Source: Alteromonas sp. ALT199
GTDB lineage: Bacteria > Pseudomonadota > Gammaproteobacteria > Enterobacterales > Alteromonadaceae
Assembly (NCBI RefSeq): GCF_018619335.1
Contig: NZ_JAHHDX010000016.1
Span: 18,295-82,294 of the forward strand
Length of the DNA stretch: 64,000 nt
Direction of reading: 5' to 3'
Each line of letters begins with the position of its first letter. The stretch's first letter is position 1. The notes beneath the pieces were generated by a model. It did not search any database. It was not told the DNA's origin and saw only the letters and a list, made by a program, of their open reading frames with translations. Shown here in pieces: positions 28,314-37,595 of the stretch. The position numbers were made by a program, and so were the translations under genes.

Positions 28314-29041
28314 AATATTCGAGCATACTCGCCATTTGCTTTTAAAATTGAAAGTGCATTTTTTAGCGACTTCACTTTGTCTTTATCAGTTTTTAGACCG
28401 GTAGCAACAAAAAGATCTGCCCCCAATGCATCTATGACATATTCGCTCGTGGCGTCGTCAGGGTTAAACCCCGCATCGCTAATTTCGTATTTACCTGTCT
28501 CGAAATTTGCCAATGCAAAGTCTATCCGCTCCTTATAAAGCAGCTTCCACAATTGTTCTGGCTCTGTGACCAAAGCAAGGTTTTTTTTCTCTTTAAAGCC
28601 ATGCTGCTGTAAATATAATGCTGAAGCGTAGCCTCGAATTGAGCCAACTCGAAAGCTCTTAGCATCGTTTAATGAGTTGATAAGCGTTGTGTCTTTTCGC
28701 TTAAGCCTAATAAGTGCTGCCTGAACATGATTAACTTCGGCTAGCCATTCAAATTGGTTTTCTCGCTTTGGGGTCTTTAATAGTGATAAAAGCACAAGGT
28801 TTGGTTTTTCAAGTGTCTCATGATAGGCACGTGCCCAGGGCATATGTGCTAACGAACTGCTAAAAGGCAGCAGAGGTTTTAGAGCATTAGCTAGGTCTAC
28901 ATTGACCCCTTGCGGTTTGCCATTATTGTCATACCAATAATAGGGCGGGGTAACCTCGCTGAGAAAATAGACATGGTTAGGCGAAGCAAAGGCTGATGAA
29001 CATACGATCAGCAACAAATATGTACAGATACTACGAAACAT
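28274..29041 (-). CDS. Lone periplasmic substrate-binding protein, SBP_bac_3 type
   Basis: Exported family 3 solute-binding-like protein of 255 residues: signal peptide (YLLLIVCSSAFA), then YFLSEVTPPYYWYDNNGKPQGVNVDLANAL, which is the family's ligand-lobe start, MPWARAYHETL, GSIRGYASALYLQ and the C-terminal LSILKANGEYARILKKWGL. There are no permease or ATPase genes beside it. Proteins of this sort in Alteromonadales are often free-standing and are annotated only as transporter substrate-binding domain proteins; a sensory or scavenging role is possible. It is separated from ppx by a palindrome-bearing gap. Confidence 0.78.
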   Translation of the reverse strand: MFRSICTYLLLIVCSSAFASPNHVYFLSEVTPPYYWYDNNGKPQGVNVDLANALKPLLPFSSSLAHMPWARAYHETLEKPNLVLLSLLKTPKRENQFEWLAEVNHVQAALIRLKRKDTTLINSLNDAKSFRVGSIRGYASALYLQQHGFKEKKNLALVTEPEQLWKLLYKERIDFALANFETGKYEISDAGFNPDDATSEYVIDALGADLFVATGLKTDKDKVKSLKNALSILKANGEYARILKKWGLEPIESAQ

Positions 29042-29120
29042 AAATACTGTTAAGGACCTATAGAAATAACACTAATCGAAGGTTTAAATAAGGTAATGCT
29101 AATGCGTAGTATACTCGGAT

Positions 29121-29151
29121 TATAGGCAAATAATATCGATATTTGCCTATA
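29121..29151. repeat. 12-bp inverted repeat between ppx and the lone binding protein
   Basis: TATAGGCAAATA (29121-29132) and TATTTGCCTATA (29140-29151) pair perfectly around a 7-base loop, about 80 bases before the start of the minus-strand binding protein. No T-run follows on either strand. It could be an operator or a stable RNA hairpin after ppx. Confidence 0.5.
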
Positions 29152-29188
29152 AAATGTTCAGATTAGGATGTTGTTAAACAGTATATGT

Positions 29189-30751
29189 CTATTCTACAGC
29201 GGAATGTAACTGCGCGATATCGGGTAAAACCGTAAGTTTTAGGTTTAGCGCTTTCCAATAGTGGCTTTCTCTTAGCAAGTCTGCAGAAATTATAGGCTTT
29301 TCATCCAACCAGCCGTCAGGGAAGGTAATAGTGAGTTCGTTTTTTTCTACGCTTACCACAAGCTCTGGTACGAAGCCTTCTTGACGTTTTATATTGAGCA
29401 GCACGCCCAAACGCAGTAGAGCTATTAGGTGTTTTACCGATTGGCCATCGAACAAATTAAAAGTAGGTAGTTCATTAGTACGAATTTTCTTTCTATGGAA
29501 ACGTACTAGGGTAGCGAGCAGTAACTGTTGCTCTTGCGTAAACCCAGGCATGTCGACGTTGCCAAGTATATAGGCGCTGTGTTTTTGTATGCCTCGAGAG
29601 TTAATTTGCATGCCAACTTCATGAAGTAACGCTGCCCAGCCGAGCATACTTTTAAAGTCGCGCCCTTTAAGCTTCCATTCTTTTTCAACATCATTGAAAA
29701 GTGAAAGCGTTGTATTGAGCACCATAGTTGCCTGTGATGTGTCTACATCGTAACGGGTTGCCAAACTGCTCGCGGTTCTGCCGCGAATGTCCGCGTGATG
29801 TAACTCATCTTCCATCTGATAAAGCACACCTTCGCGCAATGCCGCTGGAGAATACACCAGACCTTCAATTTCTAGCGCTCTGAAAACGGCGATAAGGATA
29901 GCGAGGCCGCCAGCGATAACCACACGACGATCTTCACTTAAATCTGGGTAACTTAGCTTGTCTATATGCCCTGCGTTTGTGAATTGCTTCATTAAATTGC
30001 GCAAACTTTTAAGCGTTACCGGGATATCGTGGCCATTGGGTCTGTCTTGCTGGCAAAGGGTGAACAGCGAGCGGATGGTGCCCGACGTACCAATACATTG
30101 GACCCAGCCAAGTCTGCGGTACTTATTGTCAATTAACTCAAGCTCTTGCTGCGCAGCCGTGATTGCACGGTTGAACGCTTTAGGTTTTAGCTCTCCGTCT
30201 GGGAAAAAGCGTTTGGTATAGCTAACACACCCCATTTGAAGGCTGCGGCAAAGCAAAGGTGTAAACCCTTCGCCAATAACAAATTCTGTTGAGCCACCGC
30301 CTATATCAACTACCAGCTGTTGACCGTCTGCGTGATTAGTATGGGCTACACCTGAGTAAATAAGACGCGCTTCTTCTACTCCAGAAATAACTTCTATAGG
30401 GTAGGGGAGGATGTCTCTTGCTGCGCTAATAAAGTCTCGGGCGTTACGAGCCTTACGCAGTGTGTGAGTGGCGACGATTCTAACCGAGTCAGGCTCAAAG
30501 CCTTTAAGGCTTTCTGCTACCACTTTAAGCATAGCTAGCCCGCGCTCCATTGCCTCATCAGACAATATATCGTCTTCGTTGAGCCCTTCGGCCAAGCGAA
30601 CTTTTTGTTTAACTCTATGCAGAATTTGCACAGACCCAGCAACAATACGTGCTACTACTAAGTGGAAACTATTCGAGCCAATATCTAGTGCTGCGACTTT
30701 ACTGACTTCGCGAGTTTCCACGTCATTAAAAATTGATTCGTGCTGGGTCAT
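29189..30751 (-). CDS. ppx: Exopolyphosphatase (Ppx/GppA family)
   Basis: Removes terminal phosphates from polyphosphate chains; members may also hydrolyse pppGpp. The 520-residue product has the ASKHA phosphatase motifs ALDIGSNSFHLVVARI near residue 22, EARLIYSGV, the phosphate loop VDIGGGSTEFVIG, and QMGCVSYTKRFF. A C-terminal HD-like helical domain includes AALLHEVGMQINSRGIQKHSAYI. The length matches E. coli Ppx (513). It lies 16 bases after ppk on the same strand, the usual ppk-ppx operon, so both are likely under the Pho box found upstream of ppk. Confidence 0.92.
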   Translation of the reverse strand: MTQHESIFNDVETREVSKVAALDIGSNSFHLVVARIVAGSVQILHRVKQKVRLAEGLNEDDILSDEAMERGLAMLKVVAESLKGFEPDSVRIVATHTLRKARNARDFISAARDILPYPIEVISGVEEARLIYSGVAHTNHADGQQLVVDIGGGSTEFVIGEGFTPLLCRSLQMGCVSYTKRFFPDGELKPKAFNRAITAAQQELELIDNKYRRLGWVQCIGTSGTIRSLFTLCQQDRPNGHDIPVTLKSLRNLMKQFTNAGHIDKLSYPDLSEDRRVVIAGGLAILIAVFRALEIEGLVYSPAALREGVLYQMEDELHHADIRGRTASSLATRYDVDTSQATMVLNTTLSLFNDVEKEWKLKGRDFKSMLGWAALLHEVGMQINSRGIQKHSAYILGNVDMPGFTQEQQLLLATLVRFHRKKIRTNELPTFNLFDGQSVKHLIALLRLGVLLNIKRQEGFVPELVVSVEKNELTITFPDGWLDEKPIISADLLRESHYWKALNLKLTVLPDIAQLHSAVE

Positions 30752-30767
30752 GTATTAATTTTCTATC

Positions 30768-32840
30768 CTACAAAGTGTCTTCTAGCTTCTTCAAATAGTC
30801 GTAAATTTCTATTTGCGAGCGAAGTTTTTTACGATTACCCCTAGGAACGTACTTGTTGCTCTGATCCTTGTCAATTACTCGAGCCTTCAGGGTATCTTTA
30901 AATTGTAGCTCCATTATATCAACAATGCGCTGTTGAAGACCTTTATCATACACTGGGCAACCTACTTCTATGCGGTTATCCATGTTTCGGGTCATCCAGT
31001 CAGCAGATGAAATATACACTTTTCTTTCGCCACCGCCTTCAAAAATCATCACGCGAGGATGTTCAAGGAACCTATCTACAATAGAGATAATTTCGATGTT
31101 TTCGCTTATTCCTTTTATTCCAGGATTAAGTGAGCACATACCGCGTACAATACCGCGGATTTTAACCCCGGCCTGACTTGCGCGGTACAAATCATCAATA
31201 AGTTCTTTATCAACAAGATTATTAATCTTAAAGGTAATTTGCGCATCCTGTCCTTGGTTTAGATGCTGAATTTCTTGTCGAATTAGCGACTGGATTTTGG
31301 TTCTGGCGTTTAACGGCGATATTTGCAGGTGCTGGAACTTGTAGCGCCTATAAGGGTATTGAATAAGGTCAAATACCCCCACGCCTTCGTTAGCAAGCTC
31401 TTGATTGCGGGTAAATAAGCTGTAATCGGTATATATTTTTGCCGTTTTTTCGTTGAAGTTACCCGTACCAAAGTGCGCATAGTTCACTAAACTGCCCCGT
31501 TCTTCGCGAGTAACAATGCACAGCTTGGAGTGAATTTTGAGGGTTGGTACGCCTAGGACAACGCGAATTCCCGCATCGGTCATGCGCTTAGACCACTGGA
31601 TATTTGCTTCTTCGTCAAAGCGTGCGCGAAGCTCTACGACTACCGTTACTTTTTTACCGTTATCTACCGCGTCAATTAATGAGTTAATTATGCGAGAATT
31701 ACTTGCCACGCGGTAAATATTAATTCGAATTGATTTTACGTTAGGGTCGAATGCGGCCTGACGCACGAACTCTGTAAAGTGCAAAAAGCGGTGATAGGGG
31801 TAATACAGTAAAATATCCCTTGCAGTAATTGCATCAAATACTGTGTTGTATTTAGAAAATGCATTGCTATCGATTGCAGGAAGTGGCGCGTGCTCTAGAT
31901 AATCGCGCCCTACATTTGGGAAACCAATGAAGTCTTTAAAATTGCGATAGTGCCCTGCAGCGTGCATGGTATCAAGCTTAGTAATTTTAAGACGTTTGCG
32001 AAGATCATACTGCATATCTTCCGGCATGTCTGTGTCGTAAATAATGCGCACAGGCTCAGCAATTAGACGCTGCTTCATACTTTCTGACATTTTCTCAACG
32101 AAACTTTCGTCAATTTCTTCATTAATCGAATATTCCGCGTCGCGGGTCATTTTAAACGAGTAGGCTTCAATTTCGTCAAATTTGACGAACCCGCGGAAAA
32201 TATCTTCAATGCACAGTTGAATCATGTCGTCGAGCATAACAATGCTCTTTTTCTTACGGCTTTTCTGCGGAGGGATCAGCGTAAAGCGTGACATTTCAGA
32301 GGTAGGAACCTGAATAACGGCAAATCTAGGGTTACGGTCTTTTCTACGTAACGCAACATATAAATAAACAGAGTTACCGTTTAAGCGGCTTAGCAGATCT
32401 GTTTTCTTATCAATAAGAATAGGCGCAATGTGGCGCATTGCTTTATTGATAAAGAAGTTGCGTACCCACTGCTTTTGATAATCATCTAAGTCATCTTTGC
32501 GCAGAATGTGAATATTGTAACGGGCAAGGGTTTTTACGACATCTTTGTGGATATGGTCAAACTTTTCAGAAAGCTGTACCACTTTCTTTTGTATTTGCGC
32601 CATTAGGTCGGTAAGGCGCTCTGCTTCTTCTTCGTTCCCATCGTTTTGCGCAATGGTGATTAGGCGTTTAACATCTGCCGCTCGTACCCGATAAAATTCA
32701 TCAAGGTTATTAGAGTAAATGCCAAGAAAGCGAATGCGTTCTATTGCAGGGTTATTCTTATCCGCGGCTTCTTGCAATACACGTTCGTTAAACGATAGCC
32801 AGCTTAGCTCTTTGGGATAATATAAAACGTCGTTATCCAT
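30768..32840 (-). CDS. ppk: Polyphosphate kinase 1
   Basis: Makes long-chain polyphosphate from ATP, reversibly. The 690-residue product (E. coli Ppk is 688) begins with the N-domain signature YYPKELSWLSFNERVLQEA and has ERIRFLGIYSNNLDEFYRVR. In the two phospholipase-D-like catalytic domains the autophosphorylated histidine is H437 in LKIHSKL, with H594 in RFLEHPRV. IRINIYRVASNS and ELRARFDEEANIQW are also as in the family. First gene of the ppk-ppx operon on the minus strand, with a Pho box 50-67 bases upstream. Confidence 0.96.
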   Translation of the reverse strand: MDNDVLYYPKELSWLSFNERVLQEAADKNNPAIERIRFLGIYSNNLDEFYRVRAADVKRLITIAQNDGNEEEAERLTDLMAQIQKKVVQLSEKFDHIHKDVVKTLARYNIHILRKDDLDDYQKQWVRNFFINKAMRHIAPILIDKKTDLLSRLNGNSVYLYVALRRKDRNPRFAVIQVPTSEMSRFTLIPPQKSRKKKSIVMLDDMIQLCIEDIFRGFVKFDEIEAYSFKMTRDAEYSINEEIDESFVEKMSESMKQRLIAEPVRIIYDTDMPEDMQYDLRKRLKITKLDTMHAAGHYRNFKDFIGFPNVGRDYLEHAPLPAIDSNAFSKYNTVFDAITARDILLYYPYHRFLHFTEFVRQAAFDPNVKSIRINIYRVASNSRIINSLIDAVDNGKKVTVVVELRARFDEEANIQWSKRMTDAGIRVVLGVPTLKIHSKLCIVTREERGSLVNYAHFGTGNFNEKTAKIYTDYSLFTRNQELANEGVGVFDLIQYPYRRYKFQHLQISPLNARTKIQSLIRQEIQHLNQGQDAQITFKINNLVDKELIDDLYRASQAGVKIRGIVRGMCSLNPGIKGISENIEIISIVDRFLEHPRVMIFEGGGERKVYISSADWMTRNMDNRIEVGCPVYDKGLQQRIVDIMELQFKDTLKARVIDKDQSNKYVPRGNRKKLRSQIEIYDYLKKLEDTL

Positions 32841-32889
32841 AATGTCTCAATTCACGTTTAGAAAAATGGTCAAAGACTGACATCAGTCA

Positions 32890-32907
32890 GTGACACTACT
32901 GTGACAA
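32890..32907 (-). promoter_or_regulatory. Pho box (PhoB operator) upstream of ppk-ppx
   Basis: Read on the minus strand, TTGTCAC-AGTA-GTGTCAC is two 7-base half-sites with a 4-base spacer, close to the Pho box pattern CTGTCAT-N4-CTGTCAT (each half 5 of 7 or better). It is 50-67 bases before the ppk start codon, a position expected to overlap the -35 region. Confidence 0.6.
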
Positions 32908-32963
32908 CACGTATTCTGGCACTAAGGCCTACCCAATACGTTGCGGTGATTCCGTTACCTCTT

Positions 32964-33060
32964 ATACCAATCCGCATAGCTACTATACCTGCGGTAACAC
33001 GCCGCGATTACGAACATTTTAAGTCTCGCTGAGTGGGTAATTAGCTATGCGGACTGGTAT
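32964..33060. repeat. ATACCA-ended palindromic intergenic element (copy 2)
   Basis: ATACCAATCCGCATAGCTAC (from 32964) and TTAGCTATGCGGACTGGTAT (33041-33060) are 20-base inverted ends with 18 matches, 97 bases overall, between ppk and gcvR. The outermost ATACCA(A/G)T is the same as in the element at 18380-18462, but the interior differs. The rest of the 32841-33133 gap shows the Pho box and no coding sequence. Confidence 0.6.
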
Positions 33061-33133
33061 TAATACTGTGGGCATGATTTTAAGACTCTGTGTTAGAAGC
33101 CCCTCGCGTGTTATTACACTCACGCCCTTATTA

Positions 33134-33640
33134 TTATCGCTTTGCGGTAATATCTACTACTAAATCGTTAGCTAGCGACTCTAACGCATCTTGCAACGCG
33201 CCGTCGTCAAAATCTTCAGTTACTGCGATTTCTGCTTTTGCTTTGAATATAAGGTTGCCCCAGTTAGGCGCGCTCTCACAATGAGAAGCAAAAGTGAGAA
33301 TGTTTAAGTTAAACTGGTTGAGAACAGAAGTGAGCTCTTGCACTATGCCGGTTTTGTCATTACCCATTACATCAACGGTTAACTTAGTCGTATTACTATT
33401 CTCACTACTTGAAACTGCAACAGATTGCACCGACAAATCCCTAATGGCGTTTAGCGCATCAATTAAGCCTTGCTTGTTCTCATCGGCAACATGCACTTCT
33501 ACGAAGCCGGTGAACATGCCTGCCATGTGTGCAAAACTTGATCCTTGCCAGTTGCCTTCATGTTTATATACAGATTTAGCGAGTGCATCTACTAAACCTG
33601 GCTTGTCCTTACCCATGATGCTTATAACTAATGATTGCAT
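33134..33640 (-). CDS. gcvR: Glycine cleavage system regulator GcvR-like, two ACT domains
   Basis: Cytoplasmic 168-residue protein made of two ACT domains: MQSLVISIMGKDKPGLVDALAKSV at the start and LTVDVMGNDKTGIVQELTSVL from about residue 85. GcvR in E. coli binds GcvA and turns glycine-cleavage genes off when glycine is scarce. ATG 33640 is chosen because TAAGGAG lies just upstream; the frame extends back to 33703 without a site. No gcv genes are in the window, so the target is unproven; some homologues are simply annotated as ACT-domain proteins. Confidence 0.82.
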   Translation of the reverse strand: MQSLVISIMGKDKPGLVDALAKSVYKHEGNWQGSSFAHMAGMFTGFVEVHVADENKQGLIDALNAIRDLSVQSVAVSSSENSNTTKLTVDVMGNDKTGIVQELTSVLNQFNLNILTFASHCESAPNWGNLIFKAKAEIAVTEDFDDGALQDALESLANDLVVDITAKR

Positions 33641-33850
33641 ACAGTGCTCCTTATAGGGCGTGTAGAGAAAAACTTTGATCGTCTTCCTGTTGGGTAATAC
33701 CATAGGCGCAGAATAGGTTGCGCGAAGGTAATGCTATAAACTTTCACTTGCTATTAGCATAACAAAACTTACACTGCTCTCCAGTGCAAATTTAGGGTTA
33801 TTCTTCTTAAAAATGAAGAATTTCGAAAATAAGAATTACTAAACAGCCAC

Positions 33851-36028
33851 ATGATTTTCGACAGCAACAGCACAAACAAAAAACGCCAGCGCAGCGATAA
33901 GTGGTCACGCTATGTAGTGACGGGCTTTGGTGGCCTTGTTTTGTTAACCCTCGTTATTCTTATTACCCATCTTATAAGCCAAGCTTTACCTTTGGCATAC
34001 ACCCCTAGCTTAAATCATTTCTTGAGTGTGAAAACGCCAGACAATGAAGCGATTATCAGCGCAGGCGACATTGTTAACAGTCAGCCTTTGCTGGTCAGAA
34101 AGTCTGACTGTCGATTGGGATTAAAGTTGCTTAAAGACGATGCTCTGGTGAGTAATCACGATTATATTCGTCCTTGTGAACATAGGTTGTCGGCCCACAG
34201 CGTGATGGGAGAGAACTATATTGTTGATGTCTCCCCTAGTGCTCAAGTGAGAATCTTACCAGTAAGATCTTTCAATATGAGTGACAGCAGTGGGGTGGAT
34301 TTTGCGACCAGCGCGCCGCGAGCTGCGTTGGCAAGTAATATTACGTTTGCACTACCTAAAAACGAGTGGAATAACCGTAGTAGTTGGGGTATCGCTCTTT
34401 CTTCAAAATGGGCTGTGGTGTCTATCTTCCACGGACACAGTGTATTTATTCGATGGGTAAATCGGCTGCGCCCTACCCAGGTGGTTGATAAACGGTTTTA
34501 CAATATCGACAGGTTAGTATTGCTACCTGGGAGCAAGAGCGTATTACTTCAAGTGGATGATGCCCTTTACCTTAACAGGCTCGGTGATAAAGGAGCATCA
34601 CTACTGCCCATTGCTGAAGGCATAACCGCGTCGTTAGATAAAAAAATTGTTTTTCCTCTTGCTAAAGATCGCACTTTTTTCTTAATGAACAGCAAAACAC
34701 AGGCGCTTACTCGCTGGGTGTTTAGCAAAAGCGAAAAAGGCCTTACCTTTGAACAAACCTATCAAATAACGCTACCAGGAGAAACAGTCAGGGACGTAGC
34801 GGAGCATGCCAGTATGAACTTAGTGGCTTTGCTGACAGATGAATCAAGGGTGTTATTGGTAAACCGAGTGTCTGGCGATGTGGTGGCTTCACAACAAATA
34901 GAAGGTACCGCTAAGAACATCATTTGGTATGGGAATAAGCTTTACAGCTACTCTGACAACGCCTTGTCGGTGTGGGAAGGCAAGCATTTAAGCGGTATTA
35001 CTACGTGGACATCGCTGTTTGAACCTCAGCACTATGAGGGGTATGAAATTGAAGAAACCGTATGGCAAACTACCCATGCCTCTGACTTTCAAGAGGCAAA
35101 ATTCAGCTTAACCCCGCTTTTAATAGGCAGTATTAAAGCTTCCTTTTTGGCGCTGCTTATTGCGATACCAGTTGCTATCGGCGCCGCGATTTACACCGCG
35201 TTTTTCGCTAAAAGCCGATTGCGCAACATTGTTAAACCCGCCATCGAACTGCTTGAAGCTATCCCCAGTGTTCTTATAGGTTTTATCGCGGCTATTTGGT
35301 TGTCGCCAAAGGCTGAGCAGTTTTTATTTTCTTTTGCTTTTTTTCTTATTGTTATTCCCTTTGTACTTATCGCTGTTGCACTAGTGCAGCGCCCCGTAGC
35401 GGAGTATTTACCTAAGAAGTTAAGGCATGGTGCAGAGTTATTCTTCGCAGTTGGTGGCGTGTTCCTTTTAGGTTTTGTCAGTGTGGAATATGCGCCATCG
35501 CTTATCTTCTCGCTGATGGGGGTTGATGGGTTTACGTTGCTAGCGGCAGAATCAGATAGTCCTATTGGAAAAACAACCATAGTGGTAGCCCTAGCGTTGG
35601 GTGTAGCTATTTCACCCAGTATTTATTCTTTAGCTGAAGACGCTATTAACGGTGTGCCAACCGATTTAAAACACGCTTCGTTCGCATTGGGAGCGACCCG
35701 ACTACAAACTTTGCTGTATGTAGTGCTACATGTTGCCCTACCAGGTATTGTTGCCGCAATAATGTTAGGTTTCGGGCGAGCGTTTGGCGAAACTATGATA
35801 GTACTTATGGTAACGGGGAATACGCCAATCTCCAGCTGGGGGCTTATAGAAGGTTTGCGAGCACTTACTGCTAACTTGGCAATTGAGCTTCCTGAGGCTG
35901 ATGTGTCTTCAGCGCATTACCAAATTTTATTCTTCACCGCGTGCATTTTGTTTGTGTTCACCTTCATAGTAAACACCATAGCAGAGCTACTGCGACAGCG
36001 TATAAGAAGAAGGGCGTACTATGGCTAA
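33851..36028 (+). CDS. pstC: Phosphate ABC transporter permease PstC, long form
   Basis: Inner-membrane permease subunit of the high-affinity phosphate importer. At 725 residues it is more than twice E. coli PstC (319). One helix (about 24-46) is followed by a large non-membrane region up to about residue 410 and then a typical six-helix permease core. The core includes LLIGSIKASFLALLIAIPVAIGAA, the ELLEAIPSVLIGF segment and the coupling (EAA) loop with ATRLQTLLYVVLHVALPGI. Long PstC and PstA proteins of this kind are known in marine gammaproteobacteria. It starts the pstC-pstA-pstB-phoU operon without a clear ribosome-binding site and without pstS in front. Confidence 0.88.
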   Translation: MIFDSNSTNKKRQRSDKWSRYVVTGFGGLVLLTLVILITHLISQALPLAYTPSLNHFLSVKTPDNEAIISAGDIVNSQPLLVRKSDCRLGLKLLKDDALVSNHDYIRPCEHRLSAHSVMGENYIVDVSPSAQVRILPVRSFNMSDSSGVDFATSAPRAALASNITFALPKNEWNNRSSWGIALSSKWAVVSIFHGHSVFIRWVNRLRPTQVVDKRFYNIDRLVLLPGSKSVLLQVDDALYLNRLGDKGASLLPIAEGITASLDKKIVFPLAKDRTFFLMNSKTQALTRWVFSKSEKGLTFEQTYQITLPGETVRDVAEHASMNLVALLTDESRVLLVNRVSGDVVASQQIEGTAKNIIWYGNKLYSYSDNALSVWEGKHLSGITTWTSLFEPQHYEGYEIEETVWQTTHASDFQEAKFSLTPLLIGSIKASFLALLIAIPVAIGAAIYTAFFAKSRLRNIVKPAIELLEAIPSVLIGFIAAIWLSPKAEQFLFSFAFFLIVIPFVLIAVALVQRPVAEYLPKKLRHGAELFFAVGGVFLLGFVSVEYAPSLIFSLMGVDGFTLLAAESDSPIGKTTIVVALALGVAISPSIYSLAEDAINGVPTDLKHASFALGATRLQTLLYVVLHVALPGIVAAIMLGFGRAFGETMIVLMVTGNTPISSWGLIEGLRALTANLAIELPEADVSSAHYQILFFTACILFVFTFIVNTIAELLRQRIRRRAYYG

Positions 36029-37580
36029 TCAAGTATCTTTTGGTTTAAATGCAGTCCAACGCCAATCGCTAGTCATTAGCTTAACCGCTTTTTTTACTAG
36101 TTTGTTACTGATTGCGCTTGTGAGTGTACTAATACTGATTAGTTTTCGCGGTACCGCTTACTTTTGGCCAGAGCCTATCTACACCGTAAAGGGCAAATAT
36201 CAAGACGGCTCCACGTTCTCAGTACTTGCAAACCTATATGATGATCCATCAAATAACGACATTACCCTTAAGTATTCGGATGCTCAGCATCCATATGGTT
36301 TTCAAATTCAGTTATCTCGCGGTCAGGTGAATGATACGCTACTTGCGAAAGAGAGCGCAGAAATTAAGCTGATAGATGGTAGGCGTGTTTTAGCGGTACC
36401 TGAATACATCGTTGTACCGTCCCAGCCGCCTCAAACTCTAGATAATATTGATAATGTAATAGAAGAAGTAGCACAGATTAGCGCACAAATTGAAGCGCTC
36501 AATACCCGGCACCTCGCGCCTATTCACGAAGCGCTGTCTCAGTTTGATAAACGTAATGTTGTTGAAGATGCACCGGCAAGAGAGCGCTTAGTTGCTTCAT
36601 TTAACGAGTACCAAAAACGAGTAGAAGCGCTGGAAGACACACGGGCTGAGTATACCTTGCTGGTGAGTTTTGCAGACGGTACGCCCTTTGTTATCCCCAT
36701 CTCAAGTATTCAGGATGTGGATTTCGTAAGCCGTTTAAGTACGTTCGAAAAATGGCAGGTAGTGTTTTCAGAAATTGGGGTGTTTCTTAGCGATTCCCCG
36801 AAGCAGGCTAATACTTCTGGCGGCGTATTCCCAGCCTTGTTTGGTACCGTGCTCATGGTTTTTTTAATGACCATAATTGTAACGCCTTTTGGTGTGCTAG
36901 CCGCTATTTACCTAAGTGAGTATGCACCCAATACCGCGCTAACCACAATTATTCGTGTTAGCGTAAGTAATATGGCCGGGGTTCCTTCTATAGTGTACGG
37001 TGTATTCGGGCTTGGCTTCTTTGTGTATACCTTGGGCGGCAGTATTGATGAGCTATTGTTTAGCGAAACACTGCCCGCGCCAACCATGGGTAGTCCTGGC
37101 GTATTCTGGGCAGCGCTGACTATGGCTATTTTAACCTTACCTGTTGTGATTGTTGCCACTGAAGAAGGCTTGCGCCGCGTACCAGAAGGTTTGAAAGCGG
37201 GGAGTTACGCATTAGGTGCAACCAAAATTGAAACGTTAGTACGTACTGTATTACCTATCGCGTCTCCCGGTATTATGACTGGCGTAATTCTAGCCATCGC
37301 AAGAGCGGCAGGGGAAGTCGCTCCTTTAATGCTTGTAGGGGCGGTTAAGTTTGCGCCATCGCTACCCATAGATGGTGAGTTTCCCTACCTCCACCTTGAT
37401 AGGCAGTTTATGCATTTGGGTGTACTTATTTATGACGGTGCTTTTCACAGCCAAACCGATGGGAAAAGTGCAAGTATGATGTTTGCCGCCTGCTTGCTTT
37501 TACTCGTAGTGGTCTTTGTATTAAACATACTGGCAGTGATACTTAGAGCGCGCCTGCGCAAACGCTATATCAAAGGATAA
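36021..37580 (+). CDS. pstA: Phosphate ABC transporter permease PstA, long form
   Basis: Second permease of the Pst importer, 519 residues against 296 in E. coli. A first helix (about 19-41) is followed by roughly 210 non-membrane residues with a short coiled coil (IDNVIEEVAQISAQIEALNTRHLAPI, read in parts), then the permease core from about 270. The core has GGVFPALFGTVLMVF, EYAPNTALTT, NMAGVPSIVYGVFGLGFFVY and the EAA loop GATKIETLVRTVLPIASPGIMTG. It overlaps pstC by eight bases with an AAGGG site inside the pstC end, so the two are translated together. Confidence 0.9.
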   Translation: MANQVSFGLNAVQRQSLVISLTAFFTSLLLIALVSVLILISFRGTAYFWPEPIYTVKGKYQDGSTFSVLANLYDDPSNNDITLKYSDAQHPYGFQIQLSRGQVNDTLLAKESAEIKLIDGRRVLAVPEYIVVPSQPPQTLDNIDNVIEEVAQISAQIEALNTRHLAPIHEALSQFDKRNVVEDAPARERLVASFNEYQKRVEALEDTRAEYTLLVSFADGTPFVIPISSIQDVDFVSRLSTFEKWQVVFSEIGVFLSDSPKQANTSGGVFPALFGTVLMVFLMTIIVTPFGVLAAIYLSEYAPNTALTTIIRVSVSNMAGVPSIVYGVFGLGFFVYTLGGSIDELLFSETLPAPTMGSPGVFWAALTMAILTLPVVIVATEEGLRRVPEGLKAGSYALGATKIETLVRTVLPIASPGIMTGVILAIARAAGEVAPLMLVGAVKFAPSLPIDGEFPYLHLDRQFMHLGVLIYDGAFHSQTDGKSASMMFAACLLLLVVVFVLNILAVILRARLRKRYIKG

Positions 37581-37595
37581 TACAGGTTTTATAAC

